Positions 55,201 to 64,000 of a DNA stretch of 64,000 bases are shown here, one piece after another. Numbering within the stretch: position 1 is the first letter of the stretch; every line of letters begins with the position of its first letter. Made by a program: the position numbers and the translations under genes. The stretch is from Nematostella vectensis. Taxonomy: Eukaryota; Cnidaria; Anthozoa; Actiniaria; Edwardsiidae. The notes below the pieces were generated by a model. The model saw nothing but the letters and a program-made list of their open reading frames with translations. It was not told where the DNA came from and did no database searches. The stretch spans positions 11,463,181 through 11,527,180 of the forward strand of contig NC_064036.1 in assembly GCF_932526225.1 (NCBI RefSeq), given 5' to 3'.

Positions 55201-57696
55201 GTTCTTCCCCAGATCGGTGGAGGTTTTCTTTTTATGTTTTACTAATAGTACTAATGTGATTTATCTTCTATCGCCTGTATGTTCTTCCCCCAGATCGTGT
55301 TTGAGGGGCAGGGCGTGTCCTCCTTCCGTGGGTCCATAGCAATTGACGATATCAAAATGTCTTCCGGGGCCTGCCCAGCGATAGGTAAGATCTCGTTCAA
55401 AACAGACTATTCGACAAAAACCAAGCTCTTCTGTACATTAAGCCTTGCGCCCAAAGTGCCCAAGAGAGTCTACCGCTCGTACAATATAGGCTATTTGAAA
55501 GGATTACACTGATCTATATCTTAAGCCTAGGCTATGGTTGAACGCGCTCGTATAATACATGCTATTTGTAAACCACGTTCATCGGTTTCTTCGGAAGAGG
55601 GTTGAATGTTCAAGGCAGCCTTTTCAAACATCACGGTGCTCTTACATTTAGCCTTAAGGTGGCCCGCGTCAATTGAAAAGGACTGCTTTCCCCTAAAATC
55701 ACGCATTTGTAAACCTCTCCCTACCGCTGCCGCGCTCTCCATTATTTACGCGAGTTCTCTAATTCTTTCAAATTCTTATAAAAAAACCCACCCTAGATTC
55801 TGAGTTTATTGCAATGCTAGGTCGAAACAGATTGCGGTTAATCGAAGGTCGAAGTTTTGAAAAAAGCGACGGTATTACAAAAATAAAATGTGAGACTCCT
55901 TCAAAATATGCTGTAATAACTAAATCGAGATACAAGAATCACGCCTGTGGAATATAACGATATTCCGTTGGGCCGATCTTGCCCTAAATCGACTCTAATT
56001 TGAAATAATAAATAAAATAGCATAAATAATGAATTATAGATTACTTTATAGTTTTTGGCTTGTTTGTCAAAGATATTGATTTATTGCCCAGGGTTGATAA
56101 GGCTTGGATTCGCTTTGTTTAGCGTTTCTTTTACTGCTGTAAGATCATAAATATATATGTATTGATAGTTCGCTGCGATATGAACGTTTTACAACAAATA
56201 AAAGATAAAAAAGATATGATTGTGTTTTGATGTGGTTCTATCCACATGTGTGACTGCTTCAGTCCATTTATGAAATATTTTCCTAACATGAATTTCCTAT
56301 TCTCTTAGTCGGAGTGTGCGCTTTTGAAACCGACAACTGCGGTTTCACGCAAGCGACCGACGATGATTTCGACTGGAGACGACATCGGGGCGGGACAGCA
56401 ACGCCCGGGACAGGCCCCTTGAGTGACCACACCCTAGGAAGCCGCCAAGGTAAACAACGTTTAGTGAGAAAAACAATTATTATTACTGGCATACTCTACT
56501 GTTACAAGGAGCGGTGGGATAATCTTTTCGGAGTAAAAATCACAATTATAAATGATATGGACATCTCAATCAGCGTGACTTGAACAACCGTTATACATTC
56601 GCGGTTGCCGTCAAAGTTAAGATTCAGGCCAACATAAAGTCGTAAAGAGCCTTCGAAAGTTTTGTGTTCTGCAGATGTTTGTTATAGTTAAAGTTACAAC
56701 TGTCCATCTAGTTTATCATCCATTATCCCCTACTTTCGGATTTGTAGTTTTAATATTGATTATAATATGAAATTATTCAACGTTTAGGTTATTACTTCTA
56801 CGCGGAGGTGAACAATCAGCGCAACGGGGACAAAGCCCGTATGAGCAAAAAGTACAAAAAGACCTCTCCAAGTGGCCGGTGCCTCGAGTTCTGGTACATG
56901 ATGTACGGTCGAGAACTGGGCGATCTCAATGTCTATCTTAAACCTGATGGTGGTGCACTAGGCGCTCCTATCTTTAATACCTCTGGCGACGCAGGATTAG
57001 GTCGCACATGGCTTAAGGCACAAGTCACTCTTAATAGCACCGTAGACTTTTCGGTAAGTGAGTCGACAATGAAATTCTCGTCAGTTCCCATTGCAGTGCG
57101 ACGCTAGCTACCTTGGCCACTTGGACAGTTTTTTTGAAGTAGGCCAATTGTGATACGAGAAACGTTCTATCTGATACGACGCGCGCTACCGTGGCCACCT
57201 TGGAAGTTTTGTGAAGTAAGCCAATAAGGATGCGAGAAACGTGCTATCTAATTGACACGAGCGTGAATCCTCCTACCTGAAGTTCGTGTAAAAAACTGTG
57301 ATTCTTGCCTGCTAGCTGAGTAACTGTGTTTTTTACCCTTTTTTTTGCTTCCCCCTCTGGTGTGGGGGGGTGGGGTACTCCGATATCAAACGGACGGAGA
57401 TCATCGTCGTGTTTTTTTTTTAAACAACCCTAAAAGATAATAAAGTGGGCGTGGTCTGGTTATATTTTAACCCTTAAAGTTACTAAAGTGGGCGTGACTA
57501 GGCATGAATTTACCCCCTAAAAGATAGCTCAAAGAAACGTAAATAATTAACGCTCTTCCATGAGCTACAAGTTAGATGAGCGATGGCTATAATAGCACCC
57601 TAAAAAATACCGAGGTAAAAAAAAATCTGGGCATTCTCAATTACACCCTAAAAGACACGACGATGATCCCCGTCCGAGAGATGTAGGGAGTCCCCC

Positions 57697-57731
<35 letters not shown>

Positions 57732-60700
57732 GCCGGGGAGGGGCGTTTCCCCTTTTAGGTCATTTTTAATCCCCTCGGTTTTTAAGGCTAGTTTTACGCC
57801 GTTTATTCTATAGGCTTATTTTCCCAAGTCCTTTTTCTTCATTGTTTTTTTTTTTTTTAATGTTCTGTTTAGACTTTTTTCGCCTCGGTTTCCTTTAGGC
57901 TTGCTTTTCCTATGCTAAAAACCCCCTGTCTTTTAGGTTGTGTTCGAGGGCACACGAGGGTCGGGTACAAGAAGTGATGTGGCGATTGATGATGTCCAAG
58001 TCAGCGATGGGAAGTGTGCTGCTGACGGTAAGTTGCTTCATTCTTATTTAATTCGGAGAAGGTGCAGGGACAGAAAAATATTACGAAACGGACGCATTTT
58101 TAATGTCGATTAGCGACTTGATTCTTTTCAATCTTCTTTTTTAAAGTTTACAGCTTTGCGAAACAATTTCAAAATAGCTGTCCACAAAGAAGTTATTAAC
58201 GATATTTGATTAAAAGAATTCAGTTACTCCTCGCTGGTACTAAACAATAGAAATATGGGGAATTTTGTACTATTCATGTAACTTGTTCATCATTGCTTTT
58301 TAGGAGACTGTGATTTCCAAGGCGGGTTTTGCACCTGGAGAAACAGCATGGTTGGAGATGATTTCGACTGGATTCGTGCCCGTGGAAGCACTGCTACCAC
58401 ATTTACTGGTCCGAGCACTGATCGATTTGGAACAGCGTCAGGTAAAATGATTATGATAGGAGACCGAGCACTGATAGATTTGGGAAGTAATCATTAAAAA
58501 AAATTAGATAGGGAACCGAGCACTGGTCGATTTGGGAAAGCATTAGGTAAACGTAATTATGATGGGGAACGAGCACTGATTCATTTGGTAAAGCATCAAT
58601 GATAAGTTTAGTACGTTTCTGTTAGCCTCGAACTCCATGTATCAAGGCATAAAACATTATTTTTCTAACTATTCCATTTGCGCTTGGACTGTACATTTTT
58701 TTAATACCCATAGTTTTCTCATCATCTTTTAGATTTGCCTGACTTTTGAATTCCTGCCACATATCATCGCTGCTGATTGCTGATTTTTTTGCTAGGTTAT
58801 TACGTCTTTATCGAGACCTCCAATCCACGAAACACCGGAGACAAAGCTCGTATTTACAGCAAAACGTTTACGGCGTCTTCACCCCGATGCTTCACCTTCT
58901 GGTACCACATGTACGGAGCAACCATCGGTTCTCTCAATATCTATCAGAGAACGTCTGGCCGTGACAGTCTGATCTGGACTCAAAGTGGCGAGAAGGGTAA
59001 CCGCTGGCTCAGCGGACAAGTGACTGTGGGCAATGCTGCTAGTTATCAGGTGAGCTAGGTCGTAATATCTGGCAGTAACTTCCACCAAAGTTAAGTACTA
59101 CAGTCGAAGCTCTCTGAGCGACCGCTCTCGTAAGCGACCAGCTCCTATAACGACCACGATCACGAATCACCGATTGAATTGTCAAACAAACTCTGTAATT
59201 CTAAGCTCTCGTAAGCGACCAACTTATCGGTGCGACCAGCTCCGTTAACGACCACAATTTCAAACCACCAACTGAGATTTTGTTTTATTTTTAAGCTCTC
59301 GTAAGCGACCACAATGATTTTTGGCTTTACAACATCAGTCAACACCTGATAAACATCATATCCAATGCATGATGAAATCACATATAAAGCGTAATAGACA
59401 ACCATGTGGGCAACCAGTAGGCAACCATTAAACAATTTCATAATTACAATTTTCTTAACTTCAATTTCAACCATGGGATTGTCTCCAGAAAATTTATAAA
59501 TTCAAGGAATCTCTAGTCCATTACCAGCTCCACGATTTATCCTTTTTCCAGTTACAATAGCCATCCACTTGTTTGTTGCACGCTTTATAAATCGGCTAAC
59601 AAAAGACGCCACGCGATCGTCGTAGACGAAGAAGATATTCTCATGACGAAAAGTTTAAGTCGTCGATATAAACGAGCATAACGAGCTACTTTGCGTAAAA
59701 TTAAATTGCTTTTAAAATAAAACAAATCACTCTCATGATAAGTCAAATACCTAGTTTTAAAAAGCAATAAACCAAAATATTACGGAATTGTTATTATCAC
59801 GATAACTTTTAGATTCCAGCATTTTAATGAAGCTCCCGTAAGCGACCAACACCTATTGTTCAAGTTTTTGACGCCCAGTGGTCGCACTCGTAAGAGACCA
59901 GCTCCGTTAACGACCACAATTTTCAGTTCCCAAGGTGGTCGCTTACGAGAGCTTCAACTGTAGTTAACCAAATGTTTATTGCGTCCCCAGTGGCGGTTCT
60001 TTTACAACTCTCCTTAGCAAGGGCTGGGGCACTTCGGGCACATATCCTCCCCCCCCGAAACTGTTTTATAAAATATAAGAAAATGACTAATAGGGGCGTG
60101 GCTAGCCTACCTGTAGAGGCGTTGGATGCTTTTTTCAGCGAGAAAAATCCGAAATCGTAGCTCGTGGTCGCCATCTTAGATATAAGTGGCAAATAATGAG
60201 AGGCGCGGGGGGGAGGGTGGTGATGGACAAGACCCGATCCCCCGCGGCCGCGATATACGATTTTGGGTTTGGCTAGGGCGTGGCTGTTCCCTCCAATATT
60301 TTTTTAATGTTTCTGTATCATTCCCTCACATTTTTTTAAGACCTGCTAACAGCTTCAGGTGTATAGTGCTCGCTATTTGGGATGGCCCTGGTTTATCATT
60401 CGAAAAAAACTGCCCTTATATTCCACCGTATTTGACAGAATGATAAAAATAGCTTTGGAAGGCTGCTTAGATTCTGCTTTTTCACGTAAGCCTGTCTGTG
60501 ACTATCAGCGATTTCAATCGTTTTTTTTTATTGAAAGTGTATTGAATCGATATTGTCAATAATTTTGGTAATTAACATTTTTTCACCCAATACTTTTTTT
60601 TTTTACTTTAGATTGTAATAGAAGGAATCCGTGGAACCAGCTACACTGGTGATATTGCCATTGACGACTTCGTGTTTCTTGATGGAATCAGCTGCTCTAT

Positions 60701-63675
60701 CGTGCCGTCAGATGCTGGGGGAGCGATCACCACCCCTCCGACCACTCCCCTTATTACCACCACACAGCCCGTCAGTAAGTACTCCCAATTCCTTCATTAC
60801 CACCACACAACCCATCAGTAAGTACTCACAATTCCTTCAGTACCACCACACAGCCCGTCAGTAAGTACTCCCAATTCCTTCATTACCGCCACACAGCCCA
60901 TCAGTAAGTACTCACAATTCCTTCATTACCGCCACACAACCCGTCAGTAAGTACCCACAATCCCCTAATTACCACCACACAACCCATCAGTAAGTACTCA
61001 CAATCCCCTAATTAGCACCACACAACCCGTCAGTAAGTACCCACAACCCCCAAGTTTCTCTCCCAGAATTTTTTATTTATCATTTTATGTTCGTTATAGC
61101 AAGTGAATTGACTTGATGATTATCCTATCTCTCAGATAATCTCGGAATCAACTGCGACTTTGAGAAGGACTTCTGTCCCCAGGCTTGGTCACAAGACGTG
61201 ACGGACACATTCAACTGGACCCGTCAGAGTGGAAGCACAAGCTCCTCGGGAACTGGCCCATCCGTTGACCATACATTGGGCACAGGTGCGTACGGCGACG
61301 GAAGACTTTAAAATGTCATAGTCATTCATTAACTCAGGGGTCGCGAGAGTGGGGGGGGGGGGGGGGGGGGAGGGGGTGAAGTGGGGTGCATGAAAATTGT
61401 ATGGAAAGTTTACAGTGTGGGGGACCAACTGAGGGGTAAAGCTCATTTTGGGATTTGGGTGTGATATTACCTTTTTCATTTACCTTTGGAGCAACAATGT
61501 TTAAGTGAAGTGTGATATTATAAACCATTCAAAGCTGTTTATGAAAATAAATTCCGATAAAGATTTCAAGAAGTTTTCTTCAGTGTTACACCTTCGTTTT
61601 TCAATCAGATTATTATATATATATTTTTTCTCACTTTTTCACCAGCTCAAGGGTATTACATCTACATCGAGACATCTTACCCTCCCAAGTTTAACGACAC
61701 TGCGCGCATAATCAGCTCGTCCGTTCCTGGTACCACCGGCACGCCCGGAAAGTGCTTGTCCTTCTGGTACCACATGTACGGTGCGACCATCAATAGGTAC
61801 GGCATCCGCCACATGCGTCAAGGGACACCGTTAAGTAAATGTTATAAATATCCTAAGGCTGATATAACCTCACGAGAATCTAACAATACGACAAAAAAGA
61901 GTGAACTTTCATCTTTTTACAGCGCTTGTAATGATCAATACTCACGTTCTTGGCCGCACCATAAAGTCTGAATCGATTACCGAAATCGAAAGTAGTTTTT
62001 TTTCCCGCTGAATACGATTTATCTAAATAATGACATCGATATAATTTGATGAAAGCTATTACACTTATAAAAGTTGCTTACCTTAGCAAGATTATCTTGT
62101 ATCAAAGGTGTGTGTTGTCAGTTTTGTTGGATTTTGACGAAAACTCTAATAAATCATATTTTTCTCGCAATCAAACTGTTTATGGTAAAGATTTTGAATT
62201 AAGATTCTCATTCTCTGAATTCTCTACCCGTCAGGTTGAACGTCCTTATTCGTACGGGTTCTCACGACACGCCCCTTTGGTCCAAGTTGGGCGCAAGAGG
62301 TGATAAGTGGATCAGGGCCCAAGTCACAGTCTCTAGCCGAACTCACTTCCAGGTAAAATGTCAGCTGGTTCGTTAACTGGAACTCCCCTTAAACCCCTGA
62401 AATTCCTAGATCAATTTTTAGTCATTTCTACTTCGATGACTTCTTGAATTTACTGATACGAAGCCTGCCTTGTTGAGTTCTAATTCTTGAATTTACTGAT
62501 ACGAAGCCTGCCTTGTTGAGTTCTAATTCTTGAATTCTTGACTTGAATGTTAATGCTTCCTTTCTCCTTTATCTTGTAACTGAACTTCCATCTTAGTATT
62601 CTCATTTAGCGTGTATATTTGTATGTTTTTTTTAATCCTAAACTACGGAGATGCTACTCCTTATTTGATTTCCACTTTTCCACAGGTCGTATTTGAGGCT
62701 ATTACTGGAAAAGACTACCAGGGGGATATCGCTTTGGACGACATTACTCTTTCCGATGGTGCCTGCAATGTCTTGTCAAGTAAGTACGCTCTGCAAGCTA
62801 TCCTGAAACACCCCCCTGGAAGTAGGCATTATCTATACTCGAAGTGCCCTTGGCAGCAACACTTGTGTTTTTGTTTATTGCACACGATGTGCTAAGATAT
62901 AAAAAGATCTAAACATGAAACGAAGTTTAATACTTTATCGTATATGAGAAACACTGGACATTCCTAATTGGACGAAAGGCCAATAGATTCTAAAGTGATC
63001 TGGAATCACATGTATTATTTTATCAAATACGAATATGAAAATAATGCTGACCATTTTGTTCTGTAATCTTGTTATAGCCACGTGCACATTCGAGGAGTCC
63101 CACATATGCGGATACATGCAGGACACAACAGACAACTTTAACTGGAACCGTGGCAGCGGAGCTACCGTGTCGTCTGGAACTGGTCCCTCTGCAGACCACA
63201 CCCTTGGCACAGCTGCAGGTGGGTCTCCCTTCTTCATCTTCTTCTCTCCCTCTCTTCGGGTAGAATATATTTACAAGATAATTATAGAGGCTGAGATTCA
63301 CAGATTTACCTCCGCCACATATTTTATATATTTGTCCCCCCCCCTACTTCGGTATTAGTCCCCCCTTCTTCGGTATGGCTCCCGACTACCATCGAGAAAT
63401 CCAGTCCCTCAGCGGCCTACGATTTATTGTATGTGCGATATGTCTTTCCAGGCTTCTACATGTATATCGAGACATCAAGTCCCGTCCAGCCCGGCTGGAA
63501 GGCGAGGCTAATTGGAGGCATTCAGCCCCGGACGTACAGTTCGTGTTTGACGTTCTGGTACCATATGTATGGCAGTACGATCGGAACGCTAAACGTGTAC
63601 AGTAAGACGAGCTCTCTCGGTAGCCCCATTTGGACCAAGATAGGGAACCAAGGCAAAGAGTGGCTTGTCGCACAG
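49217..63675 (+). CDS. Large secreted FN2-WSC-MAM multidomain protein (5' part, 18 exons)
   Basis: Exons: 49217-49256, 52442-52585, 53224-53388, 53668-53934, 54574-54839, 55294-55384, 56309-56449, 56788-57053, 57937-58027, 58304-58441, 58796-59049, 60612-60774, 61136-61285, 61646-61796, 62235-62352, 62686-62779, 63078-63218, 63452-63675; 968 residues, all in frame, continuing past the window. A signal peptide ([18 protein letters not shown]) is split between the first two exons. MAM domains are adhesion modules of extracellular proteins; each repeat here normally uses three exons (N-terminal, middle with FWYHMYG, C-terminal with DIAIDD) with phases 1, 0 and 1. Five repeats are seen, the fifth incomplete. 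The first is interrupted by FN2 and WSC-like exons. A Thr/Pro-rich linker joins MAM3 and MAM4. No membrane segment is reached. It probably belongs to the extracellular matrix or cell surface; exact function unknown. Confidence 0.92.
50582..50709. mobile_element. Foldback MITE related to 46362-46477
   Basis: The ends TACCCTAGTTCCA and TGGAATCGAGGTA pair. The arms CGTCTCTCTATTAAGTGGCC and GGCCACTAAATAGAGAGACG form the stem, which is shared with the copy at 46362-46477. Confidence 0.75.
51185..52099. mobile_element. MITE with TTTAGGxGGTGGxTGCGGC ends, split by a nested insertion
   Basis: The left end TTTAGGGGGTGGTTGCGGC is mirrored by GCCGCAGCCACCACCTAAA at the right end. The motif CTTGCAGGATTTTTTT recurs next to both ends. 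A second MITE (51676-51986) sits inside. Confidence 0.7.
51676..51986. mobile_element. MITE, CAGGCCCGTACCCAGG family, inverted copy with 6-bp target duplication
   Basis: The ends CAGGTACCCAGG and CCTGGGTACGGGCCTG are flanked by AACCGG on both sides (51670-51675 and 51987-51992). The internal blocks match 12313-12687 in reverse orientation. Confidence 0.8.
52442..52585 (+). other. MAM1, N-terminal exon
   Basis: Reads [20 protein letters not shown], then [14 protein letters not shown]. It has the paired cysteines, FDW and DHT of a MAM start. It begins and ends in phase 1. The usual next exon (GYY...FWYHMYG) does not follow directly. Confidence 0.88.
52597..52649 (+). other. 18-bp perfect inverted repeat just after a donor site
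   Basis: ATTTTGTTGCGTGACAGA at 52597-52614 pairs perfectly with 52632-52649 across a 17-nt loop. It starts 11 nt after the GT of the MAM1 N-terminal exon, so the transcript can form a strong hairpin next to the splice site. Confidence 0.8.
53224..53388 (+). other. Fibronectin type II domain exon
   Basis: Reads [16 protein letters not shown], then [19 protein letters not shown]. This is the full FN2 pattern with four cysteines, FPF and WC.T..NYD.D..WG.C. FN2 modules usually bind collagen or choline lipids. Symmetric phase 1-1 exon. Confidence 0.95.
53668..53934 (+). other. WSC-like carbohydrate-binding domain exon
   Basis: Reads [17 protein letters not shown], then [37 protein letters not shown] and NDVYII. 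The cysteine spacing and the FGVQ..GECWSG core match WSC-like modules common in cnidarian secreted proteins. Symmetric phase 1-1 exon of 88 codons. Confidence 0.8.
54574..55384 (+). other. MAM1, middle and C-terminal exons
   Basis: The middle exon 54574-54839 begins [19 protein letters not shown] and contains [20 protein letters not shown]. The C-terminal exon 55294-55384 reads [20 protein letters not shown]. Together with 52442-52585 these complete one MAM domain around the inserted FN2 and WSC exons. Confidence 0.88.
54960..55293 (+). repeat. Four tandem ~80-bp copies of an acceptor junction
   Basis: The segment TGTTCTTCCCCAGATCGGTG plus intron is repeated, with decoy AGs at 54971-54972, 55052-55053, 55131-55132 and 55211-55212 before the real one at 55292-55293. 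Spacing is 79-81 bp. Every decoy read-through meets a stop within about 15 codons. Confidence 0.85.
55385..56308. other. Intron between MAM1 and MAM2
   Basis: AT-rich, with no exon or clear repeat. Short open frames on both strands near 55527-55803 have no family features. Confidence 0.5.
56309..58027 (+). other. MAM2 (three exons)
   Basis: Exons 56309-56449 ([29 protein letters not shown]), 56788-57053 ([28 protein letters not shown]) and 57937-58027 ([20 protein letters not shown]). Phases 1-1, 1-0 and 0-1. Confidence 0.92.
57361..57740. mobile_element. MITE, GACGGGGGTGATCGTC family, copy 3
   Basis: The left end GACGGAGATCATCGTCGTG (after a G run) is mirrored by CACGACGATGATCCCCGTCC before a C run. 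ACCCTAAAAGAT-type motifs recur inside, and the block AAAGTGGGCGTGGTCTGG recurs as AAAGTGGGCGTGACTAGG. It lies in an intron within MAM2. Confidence 0.65.
58415..58605 (+). repeat. Tandem copies of the MAM3 N-terminal exon end and donor
   Basis: CCGAGCACTGATCGATTTGG at the end of exon 58304-58441 recurs three times downstream in degenerate form (near 58464, 58516 and 58572). One copy (AGCATTAGGTAAACG) still looks like a donor. Confidence 0.75.
59101..59960. mobile_element. MITE with CAGTYGAAGCTCTC ends and TA target duplication
   Basis: The left end CAGTCGAAGCTCTC is mirrored by GAGAGCTTCAACTG, with TA on both flanks (59099-59100 and 59961-59962), as in Tc1/mariner/pogo-type elements. Inside, the motif CTCGTAAGCGACCA recurs several times. 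It is 860 bp long, with no transposase seen. Confidence 0.8.
60756..61045 (+). repeat. 43-bp minisatellite of exon end plus donor, seven copies
   Basis: GTAAGT donors lie at 60775, 60818, 60861, 60904, 60947, 60990 and 61033, exactly 43 bp apart. Each is preceded by the CACCACACA.CCC.TCA end of the linker exon. The first is used here because it alone gives phase 1 with no stop; reading past it meets TAA at 60819-60821. Confidence 0.9.
61136..62779 (+). other. MAM4 (four exons)
   Basis: Exons 61136-61285 ([26 protein letters not shown]), 61646-61796 ([26 protein letters not shown]), 62235-62352 ([15 protein letters not shown]) and 62686-62779 ([20 protein letters not shown]). The middle module carries an extra intron after ATINR that the other repeats lack. 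Confidence 0.92.
63078..63675 (+). other. MAM5 (first two exons; continues outside the window)
   Basis: Exons 63078-63218 ([29 protein letters not shown]) and 63452-63675 ([30 protein letters not shown]). The C-terminal exon is not found before 64000. Confidence 0.9.
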
Positions 63676-64000
63676 GTATGACAAGCTTTGGCTTAGTTGA
63701 CACAAAGAAAACGAAAAAGAGCCAGAAAGCATATGTTTAAAAGATCATTTTGTAAATGAGCTCTGTCAGACCAAAATAGTCTGGAAAACACCAGATCTAC
63801 AGTAACAAAACCAATGCTTTTTAATACCCCAATTGTGGCTTTATTAACTCATGAGAAAATAGTAAAAGTATTTAGAAGACTGGAACATTCAGTCGTACTT
63901 TAAGCGTCGCACAGCCTATATAAGTTGGCTTTCTTCCGAGAAGAGGGTTGATTGAATGGTCTTGTCTGTGTGGTCGCTTCTTGTGTTAGCTTAACTGATA
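63676..64000. other. Intron at the window end
   Basis: No exon found. The MAM5 C-terminal exon should lie beyond the window. Confidence 0.5.

Larger units (their letters stand above)
58304..60774 (+). other. MAM3 (three exons) and Thr/Pro-rich linker
   Basis: Exons 58304-58441 ([19 protein letters not shown]), 58796-59049 ([29 protein letters not shown]) and 60612-60774 ([20 protein letters not shown]). The last adds a linker [15 protein letters not shown], probably O-glycosylated, not present at the end of MAM1, 2 or 4. Confidence 0.92.

Noticed and set aside
60186-60562. Plus-strand frames before the MAM3 C-terminal exon
   Set aside because: No homology, and they sit in an intron between two confidently placed MAM3 exons.

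Overview
This is animal nuclear DNA: interrupted genes with GT-AG introns, no operons, AT-rich introns full of small inverted-repeat elements, and proteins that align domain by domain with vertebrate families. The intron-rich genes, the Cav2-type calcium channel and the FN2/WSC/MAM secreted protein point to a cnidarian, probably an anthozoan such as a sea anemone. The species is an inference; no single sequence proves it.

Layout. (1) 1-19583, + strand: the 3' part of a neuronal-type voltage-gated calcium channel alpha-1 subunit (Cav2). 24 exons cover all of homology domains III and IV, the EF-hand/IQ region and a C-terminus ending in a PDZ ligand (-ETWC). Domains I and II lie upstream of the window. 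(2) 19584-23237: repeat-rich intergenic DNA with MITEs and the 3' end of a LINE reverse transcriptase. (3) 23238-27622, - strand: a complete nine-exon UDP-N-acetylglucosamine pyrophosphorylase (UAP1). (4) 29122-33030, + strand: YIPF3, a Golgi five-span membrane protein, head-to-head with UAP1. (5) 34499-36682, + strand: TFIIA small subunit (GTF2A2), behind a TATA box. (6) 37678-39725, - strand: a SNAPC5-like snRNA-activating complex subunit, tail-to-tail with GTF2A2. (7) 41703-45589, + strand: a secreted trypsin-fold protease of the PRSS23/PRSS35 type. (8) 46754-47168, - strand: a possible 95-residue two-exon gene that I do not recognise. (9) 49217 to beyond the window end, + strand: a large secreted protein with a signal peptide and five MAM domains so far, with an FN2 and a WSC-like module inserted inside the first MAM domain.

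Exon boundaries were placed by splice consensus and checked by reading-frame arithmetic: every join listed keeps frame, and the complete genes end in stop codons at family-typical lengths.

The most unusual structure is in the introns. At eight or so exon edges in two unrelated genes (the channel and the MAM gene), the splice junction with a little flanking exon has been tandemly duplicated, from two copies up to long minisatellites. This leaves rows of decoy donors or acceptors beside the real one. In the cases I could read through, using a decoy gives an immediate stop codon. Around this lie several families of MITEs and foldback elements, some nested, some with visible target-site duplications.
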